Part shown: in pieces, positions 45,991 to 55,277 of the stretch
Layout: each line of letters begins with the position of its first letter
How positions within the stretch are numbered: position 1 is the stretch's first letter
Source of the DNA: SAR202 cluster bacterium bin22
GTDB taxonomy: Bacteria; Chloroflexota; Dehalococcoidia; Lucifugimonadales; UBA3495
NCBI GenBank assembly: GCA_002238505.1
Contig: MPMM01000005.1
Span: forward strand, 62,001-126,000
DNA: 64,000 bases
Direction: 5' to 3'
Translations under genes and position numbers: made by a program
Notes under the pieces: model-generated
The model's database searches: none
What the model was told of the DNA's origin: nothing
Seen by the model: only the letters and a program-made list of their open reading frames with translations

Positions 45991-46592
45991 GGCAAAACCT
46001 CCCTTTGACTATCGGCCAAAAGGATACAACCGGCACTGGGGAGTGTCAAGGAAGTTGTATTTGGCGCAGGGCCTTTCGATTATCGGTGGCAGCCATCGGC
46101 GGCGGCCCCTCGGGTCTCTTCAGGCGAGCCCGTGGGCAGGCACGGGACAAGCTTGTCGAGCCCCTGCGGACGGCACTTCAACAATCTCAGGGCCAACGTC
46201 AAAGGGGCGCACAGCAGATATTCCAATTACCCCCTCTTTGGCGTTGCGGCTGTCGCCGTTTAACGTGGTCGTAAACCGCACAAAGTCTCGCATTAATAAG
46301 AAAGGTCACCGCGACCGCAGCAGAATGGCTGAAGTCCTCGCTGGAGGTTGCTGCGTGGGAACCGAAACGGGGCCTTCAGACCGGAGTTGCGCTGCTGCGG
46401 TTCCGCTCGGCATGACATCTATTTGTTATGCCGTAGCCTTGCCCTTCTGTTTTTTATGCTCTTCACCCTCCCTCCGTCCGGCCGCCCCCTATTATGGTAC
46501 GATTCCACCTGCGCAGCCCCTCGGTACATTCTGGCTCGCTGCTCCGGTGCAACAACCCTCCCAGCCCGGCAAATGCCTGGCGGAGATGGCGT

Positions 46593-47708
46593 ATGAACAT
46601 TGAAACAATTGCCGCCCAGGCCGCCCACAAGATTGATTCCGCCACCGGAGCGGTGGCTCCTCCCATCTACCTGTCCTCCACCTTCGAGCGGGATGCGGAC
46701 GGACAGTACGGTCGCGGTTTCGTCTATTCCCGCTCCAACAACCCCAACCGGCAGGCCCTGGAGGAGTGCATGGCGCTGCTGGAGGGCGGAACCTCCGCGG
46801 CAGCCTTCTCTTCGGGCATGGCGGCCATATCCTCCGTGTTCCAGGCCCTGTCCCCGGGCGACCATATAGTCCTGCCCGGCGACTGCTACCACGGCACCTC
46901 CCAGGTTGTCCAGGAGATCTTTTCCCAATGGGGACTGGAAGCCACGACGGTGGACCTGACCGACCCCAGCCGGGTAAGAGGCGCCCTGAGACCCAATACC
47001 CGCCTCGTCTGGATCGAAACACCATCCAATCCCGTCCTCAAGATTACCGACCTGGCCGCAATTGCAGCCATCGCCCACGATGCCGGGGCCCTGTGCGTCA
47101 GCGACAACACCTGGGCCAGCCCCATACTGCAGCAACCCCTGGCCCTGGGCGTGGACCTAGTGGTCCACTCCACCACCAAGTACCTGGGCGGGCACGAGGA
47201 TGTCCTCGGCGGCGTTGTCGTCAGCCGCGAGGATTCAGACTTCTTCCGGAGAATCCGGTCAATCCAGAGCCGGTACGGGGCGGTGCCCTCGCCCTTTGAC
47301 TGCTGGTTGGTAATGCGGGGAATCCGGACTCTGGCCCTGCGCATGCCCGCCCACAGTGAACGCGCGCTCAAGATTGCGCGGTTCCTGCAGGAACAATCGC
47401 AGGTTGAGGCAGTCCACTACCCCGGCCTGCCCGACCACCCCGGCCACGCGACCGCCAGCGCCCAGATGTCAGGCTATGGCGGCATGCTGTCTTTCCAGGT
47501 CAGAGGCGGCATAGAGGCAGCCTTCGGGGTTGCGGCCGGAGTCAAGGTCTTCGTCCGCGCCACCAGCCTGGGCGGCACCCAGAGCCTCATCGAACACCGG
47601 GCTTCCATCGAGGGCCCGGCCAGTACAACGCCGGACAACCTGCTGCGGGTGTCCGTGGGCCTGGAAAACGTCGACGACCTCATTGCAGACCTGGCCCAGG
47701 CCCTCTAA
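46593..47708 (+). CDS. Trans-sulfuration family PLP-dependent enzyme
   Basis: A 371-residue Cys/Met metabolism PLP enzyme (cystathionine gamma-synthase/lyase and methionine gamma-lyase group). The PLP lysine is Lys196 in HSTTKYLGGH; YSRSNNPNR at 45-53 and the DNTWASP stretch are conserved family elements. It makes or breaks the C-gamma to sulfur bond of cystathionine, homocysteine or methionine derivatives; which of these cannot be told. ATG 46593 has GGAG upstream; in-frame codons before it are not family-like. No riboswitch-like structure is evident in 45991-46592, where I see only a partial copy of the 7083 repeat near 46071. Confidence 0.93.
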   Translation: MNIETIAAQAAHKIDSATGAVAPPIYLSSTFERDADGQYGRGFVYSRSNNPNRQALEECMALLEGGTSAAAFSSGMAAISSVFQALSPGDHIVLPGDCYHGTSQVVQEIFSQWGLEATTVDLTDPSRVRGALRPNTRLVWIETPSNPVLKITDLAAIAAIAHDAGALCVSDNTWASPILQQPLALGVDLVVHSTTKYLGGHEDVLGGVVVSREDSDFFRRIRSIQSRYGAVPSPFDCWLVMRGIRTLALRMPAHSERALKIARFLQEQSQVEAVHYPGLPDHPGHATASAQMSGYGGMLSFQVRGGIEAAFGVAAGVKVFVRATSLGGTQSLIEHRASIEGPASTTPDNLLRVSVGLENVDDLIADLAQAL

Positions 47709-47798
47709 CCCTGTCTCATACCTTCATATAAAGGTAGCGGCACATTTAAGGTAGAGGCTTCGCGGCGAATCGAACATCAGAATGCGGGAGACGGACAC

Positions 47799-49589
47799 AT
47801 GAGCCAACACGCGGGTGGGGACGCCATTGCCTGGCGGCCGTGGGACGAATCGGCCTTTGCGGCGGCCAGGGCCGAGGGCAAGCCGGTGCTGCTGACCCTG
47901 GGCGCAACCTGGTGCCACTGGTGCCACGTCATGGACGACACGGCCTACTCCGACCAGCGGGTAATTTCGCTGGTCAACTCCCGATTCATTCCCGTGCGCG
48001 TGGACGTGGACCAGCGTCCCGACATCTCCCTCCGTTACAACCAGGGCGGGTTTCCCTCGGTGGCTTTCCTGACCGGCGATGGCCGGTTCCTGGCCGGCCG
48101 TCCCTATACGCCCTCCGACGAAATGGTCGCTCTCCTGGAGCAGGTATCCAGCGGCGAAATCACCTCCGCGGAAACCCGCGCCGCCAACCCCGCCGGGTCC
48201 CACGGCCATTCCGAAGGCAGTTCCGGCAGCAGTTCCCCGACCAATACTGTGCTTGATAGCCTGACCGGACTCTATGACGAACAGTTCGGCGGCTTCGGGG
48301 TCGAGCCCAAACAGCCTCCGTGGGAAGCCCTGCGATTTCTGCTGGCCCGCTACTCCCTGTCCGGTGACCGGTTGACCCTCGCAATGGTGGAGCGCACCCT
48401 CCAGGGTATGTGGCACGGCATCTACGACCACAAGGACCAGGGTTTCTTCCGATACTCGGTCAGCCGCGACTGGAAGGTGCCCCACTACGAGAAGATGCTG
48501 GTCAGCAACGCCAGCCTGGCCGTCACCTGCCTTGAGGCATACCAGGTGACCCGCAAAAGCATCTACCGCGAGGCGGCTGAAGGTGTCCTCAATTACCTGA
48601 TGGCAACCCTCTACTGTCCCGACGAAGGCCTGTTCTTCGCCAGCCAGGACGCCGACGAGCCCTACTACCAGAAGTCGTGGAAGGACCGGGATGCGTCGCC
48701 CCCGCCGCCCATTGATCACACCTTCTACGCCGGATGGAACGCCCTGGCTGCCCACACCCTTATCTTTGCCGCCGGAGCGCTGGGCAGCAACCGGTACCAC
48801 CGATTGGGCCGCGCCGTCCTGCAAAAGCTGTGGCAAGAAAGCTGGACGCCTTCCGGTGGACTGTCGCGGGTTGCTGGTGAAACGGAGAATACCCTACCCG
48901 TGCTGGCAGACCAGGTCAGCTTACTGCGCGCCTGGCTGGCTCACTACCAGGCAACGGGCGATCCGCCAGGTCTGGCCCGGGCGGTGGAAGTCGCTGCGGT
49001 AACCCAGCGGCTGTTCGGCGCTCCCGAAGGCGGTTGCTACGACACGGTGGCGCCCCGCTCCTTTGAGGCCGCCTTCCTGCCCCGGGAGCAGCCCGTGCTG
49101 GACAACGGTCACTGGGCCGAGGCTTTGCAGACCCTCGAACTTCTCACCGGCGACAGCGAGTACGGCAAACAGGCCGGCGCAACCCTGGCAGCCTTCGATG
49201 CCGTCGTGCCGGGACGAAGCTACCTGGGCGGCCACGCCTCCCGGCGCATGGAGGAGGACGAGGAAGCCCTCTTCCTCCCCGCCGGTTCAGCGTGGGGCAG
49301 GGCAAAAGACATGCAGACCTGCGGTCCGGTGCGCCTGGTCCTGGTGGGCGATTCATCAACGGGCGAGTACCGCCGCCTGCTTCGCGCCGCCCTTCGGGTG
49401 TACGCTCCCCACCGGGTAATCCTGCCCCTTGACATCAGTCGAGATCCCGAAATGGTCCACGCCCTCGGCTTTCCGCCGCGAAGGGAAGCCGCCCTGTACG
49501 CCTGCATGGGCGACCGCTGCCTCGCTCCCATAACCGCTCCCCGCGAGGTACAAGCCATGGCCCGCTCGCGCCCCTGGGCCACGGTTTAG
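47799..49589 (+). CDS. DUF255 thioredoxin-domain protein
   Basis: A 596-residue protein of the YyaL/spermatogenesis-associated protein 20 family. It has an N-terminal thioredoxin-like domain with Cys39-His-Trp-Cys42 (GATWCHWCHVM) followed by an (alpha/alpha)6-type helical domain (for example KVPHYEKMLVSNASL). The function is not established; family members have been linked to cellulose-binding annotation and redox roles. This copy is a little shorter than most relatives in the region between domains, where a Ser/Gly-rich linker (GSHGHSEGSSGSSS) is present. A hairpin follows the stop. Confidence 0.92.
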   Translation: MSQHAGGDAIAWRPWDESAFAAARAEGKPVLLTLGATWCHWCHVMDDTAYSDQRVISLVNSRFIPVRVDVDQRPDISLRYNQGGFPSVAFLTGDGRFLAGRPYTPSDEMVALLEQVSSGEITSAETRAANPAGSHGHSEGSSGSSSPTNTVLDSLTGLYDEQFGGFGVEPKQPPWEALRFLLARYSLSGDRLTLAMVERTLQGMWHGIYDHKDQGFFRYSVSRDWKVPHYEKMLVSNASLAVTCLEAYQVTRKSIYREAAEGVLNYLMATLYCPDEGLFFASQDADEPYYQKSWKDRDASPPPPIDHTFYAGWNALAAHTLIFAAGALGSNRYHRLGRAVLQKLWQESWTPSGGLSRVAGETENTLPVLADQVSLLRAWLAHYQATGDPPGLARAVEVAAVTQRLFGAPEGGCYDTVAPRSFEAAFLPREQPVLDNGHWAEALQTLELLTGDSEYGKQAGATLAAFDAVVPGRSYLGGHASRRMEEDEEALFLPAGSAWGRAKDMQTCGPVRLVLVGDSSTGEYRRLLRAALRVYAPHRVILPLDISRDPEMVHALGFPPRREAALYACMGDRCLAPITAPREVQAMARSRPWATV

Positions 49590-49615
49590 CCCGGGTCCAC
49601 GCCAATCGACCTGTG

Positions 49616-49639
49616 GGGGCAGACCGGCGGGTCTGCCCC
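49616..49639 (+). terminator. Hairpin after the DUF255 gene
   Basis: Stem GGGGCAGACC with GGTCTGCCCC and a four-base loop, 27 bases after the stop. No T-run. Belongs to the GGGGCAGAC palindrome group of this window. Confidence 0.6.
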
Positions 49640-49704
49640 GTGCTGGTTCCGAAACTGCCTGGGTCGGAACCCCGCCATCCCTAGTACCCTTCCGAACACC
49701 CTTG

Positions 49705-49733
49705 TTGACCATCACCCGTTGCAGTGCTAACGT
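49705..49733 (+). promoter_or_regulatory. Promoter candidate for the amine oxidase gene
   Basis: TTGACC, a 17-base spacer, then TAACGT. Transcription would start near 49740, about 50 bases before the ATG at 49791. The -10 is a moderate match. Confidence 0.4.
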
Positions 49734-49790
49734 CCATAGCAGGTACATCGCAACACAATGCGCATTCAGCATCGCCAGGAGGAGGTCGTC

Positions 49791-51737
49791 ATGGCCATTC
49801 CCGTGGAGAAAACCAGCGTCTCAACCACGGATCAGCAGGCCAGCCATCCCCTTGACCCTCTTACATCCGGGGAAATCATCCGGGCCGCCAGCATCCTGAA
49901 GCAGGAACGGAGTCTTGGCCCCCGGGTACGCTTCGAGACCATCGTCCTTAACGAGCCCGACAAGGCCTGTGTCGCCGGATTCTCGGCGGGCGACCCCGTT
50001 CTCCGCGAGGCTTTCCTGGTCGTACTCGACAATGAGACCGAATCGACTTACGAGGCCACCGTTTCCCTCAATGAAGGAATGGTGACTTCCTGGAAGCACA
50101 TCCCCGGCGTGCAGCCCAGGATAATGTTCGACGAGTTTGCCGAGTGCGAGGCCACGGTCCAGGCAGATCCCCAGTTTCAGGCCGCGCTCAAGAAGCGGGG
50201 CATAACCGACCCTGACCTGGTAATGGTTGACCCCTGGTCTGCCGGATACTACGGATACGAGGATGAAGAGGGGCGCCGCCTGGCCCTGACCCGAAACTTC
50301 CTTCGCTCCGGACCCAACGACAATGGCTACGCCCGCCCCATCGAGGGCCTCAGCGCCCTGGTTGACCTCAACAAGATGGAAATCATGCGCATTGACGACT
50401 ACGGCGTCATCCCCCTGCCCCCCAACCCGGGCAACTACGCCGCCGAGTTCGTTGAGGAGTTCCGCCAGGACCTGAAGCCCCTGGAAATTACCCAGCCCGA
50501 GGGCCCCAGCTTTACCGTTGACGGCTACGGCGTAACCTGGCAGAAGTGGCATCTGCGCGTGGGATTCACCCCCAGGGAAGGCCTGGTCCTCCACCAGATT
50601 GGCTACGAAGACCAGGGCCGCATCCGTCCCGTCCTGCACCGCGCCGCCCTGTCCGACATGGTTGTCCCCTACGGCGACCCCAGCGCCGACCACTATCGCA
50701 AGAACGCCTTCGACGCCGGGGAGTACGGCATCGGTTCCCTGACCAACCCCCTCACCCTGGGCTGCGACTGCCTGGGAGAGATCTATTACTTTGACGCCCA
50801 CCTGAACACCGGCAGCGGCGAGGCCTTCACCATCCCCAACGCCGTCTGCATGCACGAGGAAGACTACGGCATCCTGTGGAAGCATACCGACTGGCGCACC
50901 GGCCACGTGGAGGTCCGCCGTTCCCGCCGGCTGGTCATTTCCAGCGTAGCCACGGTGGGCAACTACGAGTACGGCTTCTTCTGGTATCTCTACCAGGATG
51001 GCGGCATCCAGCTGGAAATAAAGCTGACCGGCATCATCAATACGGCGGGCATCGCGGAGGGCGAGGTTCCCGCCCACGGGACCCTGGTGGCGCCCCAGCT
51101 AAACGCCCACATCCACCAGCACTTCTTCAACTTCCGGCTGGACCTGGACGTGGACGGACCTTCTAACACCGTCCTCGAAGTCAACACGGTGGCCGAAGCT
51201 CCGGGCCCCGACAACCCCCACGCCAACGCCTTCCACGCCGAGGCAACACCGCTGAAATCGGAACTGGAGGCCCAGCGGGTTGTGGACCCCATGAGCGGCC
51301 GCTACTGGCTGGTGACCAACCCCGAGGTAAAGAACGCCCTGGGGCAGCCGGTAGGCTACAAGCTGATGCCGGGGGAGAACATTCTGCCCTTTGCCCACCC
51401 CAGCGCCAGCATAATGAAGCGGGCTGGATTCATGAGCAAGCACCTGTGGGTGACGCCCTATACTTCCGGCGAACTGTCGGCCACGGGTCCATACCCCAAC
51501 CAGCACCCCGGCGGGGCTGGCCTGCCCGAGTACACCAGGAATGACCGCAATGTGGAAAATACCGACGTGGTGCTGTGGTACACCCTGGGCTACCACCACG
51601 TGCCCCGGCCCGAGGACTGGCCCATCTCCCCGGTGGCCTACTGCGGATTCAGCCTGAAACCGGTGGGGTTCTTCGACACCAACCCGGTTCTGGACGTCCC
51701 GCCCAGCGCCCACCACAACGGCGCCTGCCACACCTGA
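49791..51737 (+). CDS. Copper-containing primary amine oxidase
   Basis: A 648-residue copper amine oxidase, which turns primary amines into aldehyde, ammonia and hydrogen peroxide. Tyr392 in VGNYEYGF (N-Y-E-Y) is the residue converted to topaquinone; Asp309 lies 83 residues earlier as the catalytic base; His442 and His444 in HIHQHF are copper ligands, with a third His in the YHHVPRPEDWP stretch near the end. No signal peptide, so the enzyme is cytoplasmic as in Arthrobacter. ATG 49791 has AGGAGG six bases upstream. It could yield nitrogen from amines such as tyramine or histamine; the substrate is not fixed. Confidence 0.95.
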   Translation: MAIPVEKTSVSTTDQQASHPLDPLTSGEIIRAASILKQERSLGPRVRFETIVLNEPDKACVAGFSAGDPVLREAFLVVLDNETESTYEATVSLNEGMVTSWKHIPGVQPRIMFDEFAECEATVQADPQFQAALKKRGITDPDLVMVDPWSAGYYGYEDEEGRRLALTRNFLRSGPNDNGYARPIEGLSALVDLNKMEIMRIDDYGVIPLPPNPGNYAAEFVEEFRQDLKPLEITQPEGPSFTVDGYGVTWQKWHLRVGFTPREGLVLHQIGYEDQGRIRPVLHRAALSDMVVPYGDPSADHYRKNAFDAGEYGIGSLTNPLTLGCDCLGEIYYFDAHLNTGSGEAFTIPNAVCMHEEDYGILWKHTDWRTGHVEVRRSRRLVISSVATVGNYEYGFFWYLYQDGGIQLEIKLTGIINTAGIAEGEVPAHGTLVAPQLNAHIHQHFFNFRLDLDVDGPSNTVLEVNTVAEAPGPDNPHANAFHAEATPLKSELEAQRVVDPMSGRYWLVTNPEVKNALGQPVGYKLMPGENILPFAHPSASIMKRAGFMSKHLWVTPYTSGELSATGPYPNQHPGGAGLPEYTRNDRNVENTDVVLWYTLGYHHVPRPEDWPISPVAYCGFSLKPVGFFDTNPVLDVPPSAHHNGACHT

Positions 51738-51766
51738 TTCGATATCAAAAGAACGCACCCCGCAAC

Positions 51767-51794
51767 GCAGGGGCGATTCGCGAATCGCCCCTGC
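51767..51794. terminator. Perfect 28-bp palindrome after the amine oxidase gene
   Basis: GCAGGGGCGATTCG followed directly by its reverse complement, 29 bases after the stop. No T-run. A second hairpin, GCCGACGG with CCGTCGGC, is at 52042-52062, on the side of the minus-strand PPC gene. Nothing else is seen in 51738-52193. Confidence 0.6.
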
Positions 51795-52193
51795 GCCTCA
51801 AAACGGCCACGCTTCTAGATGGCCGAGCTCCCGGCGCAATTCGCGTGAGCGCCCCCCATTATGCTGATCAAGATAGATGGTCCGCCCCGGTCATTAGCAG
51901 TCTTACGACCCCTTGGGTGGAACAGGGTTTAGCCGGAAGCTGCGTCTCCCCGGGATGAACCAATCGAGATTGGCTTTGACGGGCAGGCCTTTTGGAGTAG
52001 CTCCCGTCAGTCCCAAAACATCGCGGACTACAAGAAAAGACGCCGACGGTATTGCCGTCGGCGCCGGTAAAGCCCCTATGGTTGGAGGCGGGTTTATTCC
52101 CCGGCCATCCCGGACTGGGCAAGAATCTTTGCGCCCCGATAGCGGGAAGGGGTTTGACGGTGACTAATCTCCTGGATGTTCGGGCGTAAGGGT

Positions 52194-52589
52194 TTAGCTG
52201 TTGGTATCTTCAATGACCTGGAGATATACGAAGGCGCCGGTAAAGCAGGTAGCGTCTTCACAGTGGCCGCCGACGATTTCGCCTGATGGTTTTGCAGCGG
52301 CTACGTGTAGATGAACGTAGACTCCACCATCCTCCAAAGGCTGAATGTAACCGTCTGCGGTGACCAGTTCCATAATCTCGTCGATGGTTTCCCTTTCATG
52401 ATCCCTTTCGAGACTGCAGAGATTGCGGCGCTTGAGTTGGGTCAGGCTTCCGATGCAGGACATTACGGAGGCTTCGCGAATGCCTTCTGAATGAGCCAGG
52501 GATTCGATGCTTTTAATGAGGGAATCCCCCGCTTGCAGGCGGTGGTAAACGACACGGGATGCCTTGGTGTCCCAATTTTTTACGACCAT
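52194..52589 (-). CDS. PPC (DUF296) domain protein
   Basis: A 131-residue protein of the Plants and Prokaryotes Conserved domain family: YHRLQAGDSLIKSIESLAH near the start and the conserved VYVHLHVA with a downstream GGHCEDA, whose His residues form a metal site in known structures. Plant members carry an AT-hook and bind DNA; stand-alone bacterial ones have no settled function. GGGAGG lies five bases before the ATG. It is divergent from the DinB gene, sharing a 115-base intergenic region. Confidence 0.85.
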   Translation of the reverse strand: MVVKNWDTKASRVVYHRLQAGDSLIKSIESLAHSEGIREASVMSCIGSLTQLKRRNLCSLERDHERETIDEIMELVTADGYIQPLEDGGVYVHLHVAAAKPSGEIVGGHCEDATCFTGAFVYLQVIEDTNS

Positions 52590-52704
52590 TCGTCCTCCCG
52601 CTAATGTGTGATTCCGACATTATACACACTTGGAACTCTGGCGGTTTTGGGGCTGTTACAATTAGCGCCGCGACCCCAAGTTAACAAACTTATGGAGAGT
52701 AATC

Positions 52705-53232
52705 ATGGCTGTTTCCACCGGAATATCAAATGCGCTGGAACGCAACTGGGGCATGATCGACCGTGCCATAGACGGGCTGAGTGACGAAATCCTGGCACGC
52801 CGGGTGTCCGACAGCGACAATTCCATCGGCTGGCTTCTTTTTCACATGAGCCGGGTGGTGGACGTCTTCATGAACACCAGGTTCCAGGGCAAGCCCCAGA
52901 TATGGACAGAGGACGGCTGGTGCGAGAAATTCGGCCTGGGCGACGACCCGGAGACCACCGGCCAGGGCTGGGACGCGGAGCGCGTGGCCGCGTGGCCGGT
53001 TCCCTCAAAAGACCTCCTGGTAGGCTACTATGAGGCCATGAAGGCCTGCTGCCGGGAGTATATGTCCACGGTGACCGACGAGGAACTGAGCGTCACCATG
53101 AGCATGAGGCCCGGCATGGACCCCGAGCCGAAAGAGACCCTCATTGGTGTCCTGGTCTATGACAACATCGTCCACGGAGGCCAGATAGCCTTCCTGCGCG
53201 GCCACTGGGAAGGCATGGGCTGGTTCATCTAG
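52705..53232 (+). CDS. DinB family protein
   Basis: A 175-residue four-helix-bundle protein of the DinB/YfiT superfamily. Expected metal-binding histidines are His47 (LLFHMSR) and His157 (NIVHGGQIAFLRG). Superfamily members include bacillithiol and mycothiol S-transferases and many uncharacterised metal-binding enzymes. GGAGAG precedes the ATG. The gene is monocistronic and ends at a shared terminator. Confidence 0.85.
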   Translation: MAVSTGISNALERNWGMIDRAIDGLSDEILARRVSDSDNSIGWLLFHMSRVVDVFMNTRFQGKPQIWTEDGWCEKFGLGDDPETTGQGWDAERVAAWPVPSKDLLVGYYEAMKACCREYMSTVTDEELSVTMSMRPGMDPEPKETLIGVLVYDNIVHGGQIAFLRGHWEGMGWFI

Positions 53233-53288
53233 CCTGGCGGGGCAGGGCTGCCCCTTTCTTCAGGTTTGCCAATTTCTTCAGGATAAAC

Positions 53289-53320
53289 GAAGAGCACGGC
53301 TTGAGTTCGCCGTGCTCTTC
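53289..53320. terminator. Bidirectional terminator between dinB-like and peptidase genes
   Basis: A 12-bp perfect stem, GAAGAGCACGGC with GCCGTGCTCTTC, and an 8-base loop, placed between the ends of the convergent genes at 53232 and 53392. Confidence 0.75.
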
Positions 53321-53391
53321 CCTGAAATTCGTGCCCACGCAGAACGGGCAGGTTCAGGCTGTCCGAGCGCAGGGCAGGATGCGCCTGCCCG

Positions 53392-55212
53392 TCAGGGGGT
53401 CTGGCAAGCCTCCCGCAGCCACTCCCGGTCCTCGCCCTCCAGCATGGGGGCGATGGTGTCCCACACCTGCTGGTGGTATTCCTCCAGCCACTGGCGTTCC
53501 CCCTTGGAAAGCTGGTCCCAGTCGATGAGTTCCTTTTCGAAGGGAATCAGGGTCAACGCTTCCATCTGCAGCCACTTCCGGCCGTCGGGATGCCCGGGCA
53601 TCTCCTCGTCGGGGGCGACAACGTACAGGTTTTCCAGGCGCACGCCGCCCCATCCCGCCTCGTAGTAGCCCGGTTCGTTGGAGACAATCATCCCGACCTT
53701 GAACGGCTCGTCGGCCCCCCTGGGCGTGATCCGCTGAGGTCCTTCGTGGACGTTCAGAAAGGCGCCGACGCCGTGGCCTGTTCCGTGCCCGTAGTCGAGT
53801 CCCGCGTTCCACAGGAAGGTGCGCGCCAGGGCATCCAGGCCAATACCTCCCGTTCCTTCGGGGAATTTCTGCATCGCCAGGTTGATGTGGCCGCGCAGGA
53901 CCAGGGTGTAGATTTCCTTCTGGCGTTCCGACGGTTCGCCGACAATCACAGTGCGCGTATCGTCGGTAGTGCCGCCCTTCAACTGTACGCCGGAGTCAAC
54001 CAGGAACAGTTCACCGTCGCAGAGCGGAACATCGGGGCTGGCGTCGGCGTAGTGGACGATGGCCCCGTTGGCTCCCGCCGCGGCGATGGTGGTGAAGCTG
54101 AGGTCGTAGAAGCCTTCCTCGCTGGCGTACTCTTCATACAATATCTGGCTGTAACCCGCCTCGCTGACCGTCTCGCCCGCCTTGATCGAGTCCTGCAGCC
54201 GCTTGAAGCTGCGGATTTTGGCGGCGGCGGCGTGCCGGTGGGAGTTTCGGGCTGCTGCAATCTCCATTTCGTTCTTGATGGCTTTAAGCGCCACTGTCGG
54301 ATTGGGCTTCTCCAGCAGCTTCTGGTCTTCGTGAAGCATCAGCCTGGTGCCCATCGTGGTCCCGCTGGGATCCAACCAGACCAGGCCCGAGGCTTCCGCG
54401 CCGTAACGACTCATCGCACCGGCGTAGGCGCCGTAGGGTTCGAAGTCGATTAGCGAGGCCAGGGCATCCTTCACCTCCTGGGGAGGGGAAACTCGGGTGA
54501 AGCAGGTGGCGCGCTCCCGGTCAATGACCAGGTAGCCCTCGAAAACGGGATTGAAGGCAATATCCGTGCCCCGGAGATTCGTTACCCACGCAATCTCGTC
54601 CAGCTTGGTCAGCACGAGCAGTGTGGCTCCCGCATTTTCCGTCTCTTTGCGGATGTCTGACAGCTTCTCGGCGACGCCGCAACCGGTGAGGTCGTCGGGC
54701 AACTGGTAAATGGGATTTGCTGGCGCCGGCGGTTGCTCGTCCCACACGGCGTCCACCAGGTTGTCGTTGACCGGCACCAGGGCGGAATCCGGAGATTTCA
54801 AGGCAGCCTTGTAGGCAGAGTGGGCCTGCATCGAGACCACGAAGGGGTCGAATCCCACGCGTATGCTGCCCCGTTGCTCTTCCATCTCGGTCAACCACTG
54901 GCTGAGGAACTTCTCCCCGGCCAGCCCAAGCTTGTGGACGCGGAAATTGTCGTGGTCCACCTCGTCGTCCGCCTGAATGTGGTAACGGGAGTCCACAAAC
55001 AGGTGGCTCCCATCCGGACAGATCAGGGCGTCGCCGGCGGAGCCCCGGAACCCGGTGATGGCCGTCCGGCGGCGCGTATATTCGGGCACATACTCGTTCA
55101 GGTGGGCGTCGGAGGAAAGTACAAGGTAAGCGTCCACCTGGGCCTCTTCCATCCGCCGGTGTAGTCTGGTAAGCCGGTCTGAGAGCGTCTGCTTGTCATC
55201 TGTCATGGTCAT
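53392..55212 (-). CDS. Xaa-Pro aminopeptidase (M24 family)
   Basis: A 606-residue aminopeptidase P of the long, three-domain type found in eukaryotes and some bacteria. Two creatinase-like N-terminal domains precede the pita-bread catalytic domain. Metal ligands are in DSGVQLKGGTTDDTRT (two Asp), HGTGHGVG (His), and the two Glu in SNEPGYYEAGWGGVRLEN. It removes the N-terminal residue from peptides with proline in position 2. AGAGGAG is six bases before the ATG. The adjacent alpha/beta hydrolase is on the same strand 65 bases upstream. Confidence 0.95.
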   Translation of the reverse strand: MTMTDDKQTLSDRLTRLHRRMEEAQVDAYLVLSSDAHLNEYVPEYTRRRTAITGFRGSAGDALICPDGSHLFVDSRYHIQADDEVDHDNFRVHKLGLAGEKFLSQWLTEMEEQRGSIRVGFDPFVVSMQAHSAYKAALKSPDSALVPVNDNLVDAVWDEQPPAPANPIYQLPDDLTGCGVAEKLSDIRKETENAGATLLVLTKLDEIAWVTNLRGTDIAFNPVFEGYLVIDRERATCFTRVSPPQEVKDALASLIDFEPYGAYAGAMSRYGAEASGLVWLDPSGTTMGTRLMLHEDQKLLEKPNPTVALKAIKNEMEIAAARNSHRHAAAAKIRSFKRLQDSIKAGETVSEAGYSQILYEEYASEEGFYDLSFTTIAAAGANGAIVHYADASPDVPLCDGELFLVDSGVQLKGGTTDDTRTVIVGEPSERQKEIYTLVLRGHINLAMQKFPEGTGGIGLDALARTFLWNAGLDYGHGTGHGVGAFLNVHEGPQRITPRGADEPFKVGMIVSNEPGYYEAGWGGVRLENLYVVAPDEEMPGHPDGRKWLQMEALTLIPFEKELIDWDQLSKGERQWLEEYHQQVWDTIAPMLEGEDREWLREACQTP

Positions 55213-55277
55213 CGATACTCCTCTGGGACGAATCTGGCCCCCGGCTCCTGCCGGGGAGGGTTGAGCGGGATCCTTAA

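Noticed and set aside
49821-51077. A 418-codon open frame on the minus strand
   Set aside because: It is antisense to the copper amine oxidase gene, which has all active-site residues.
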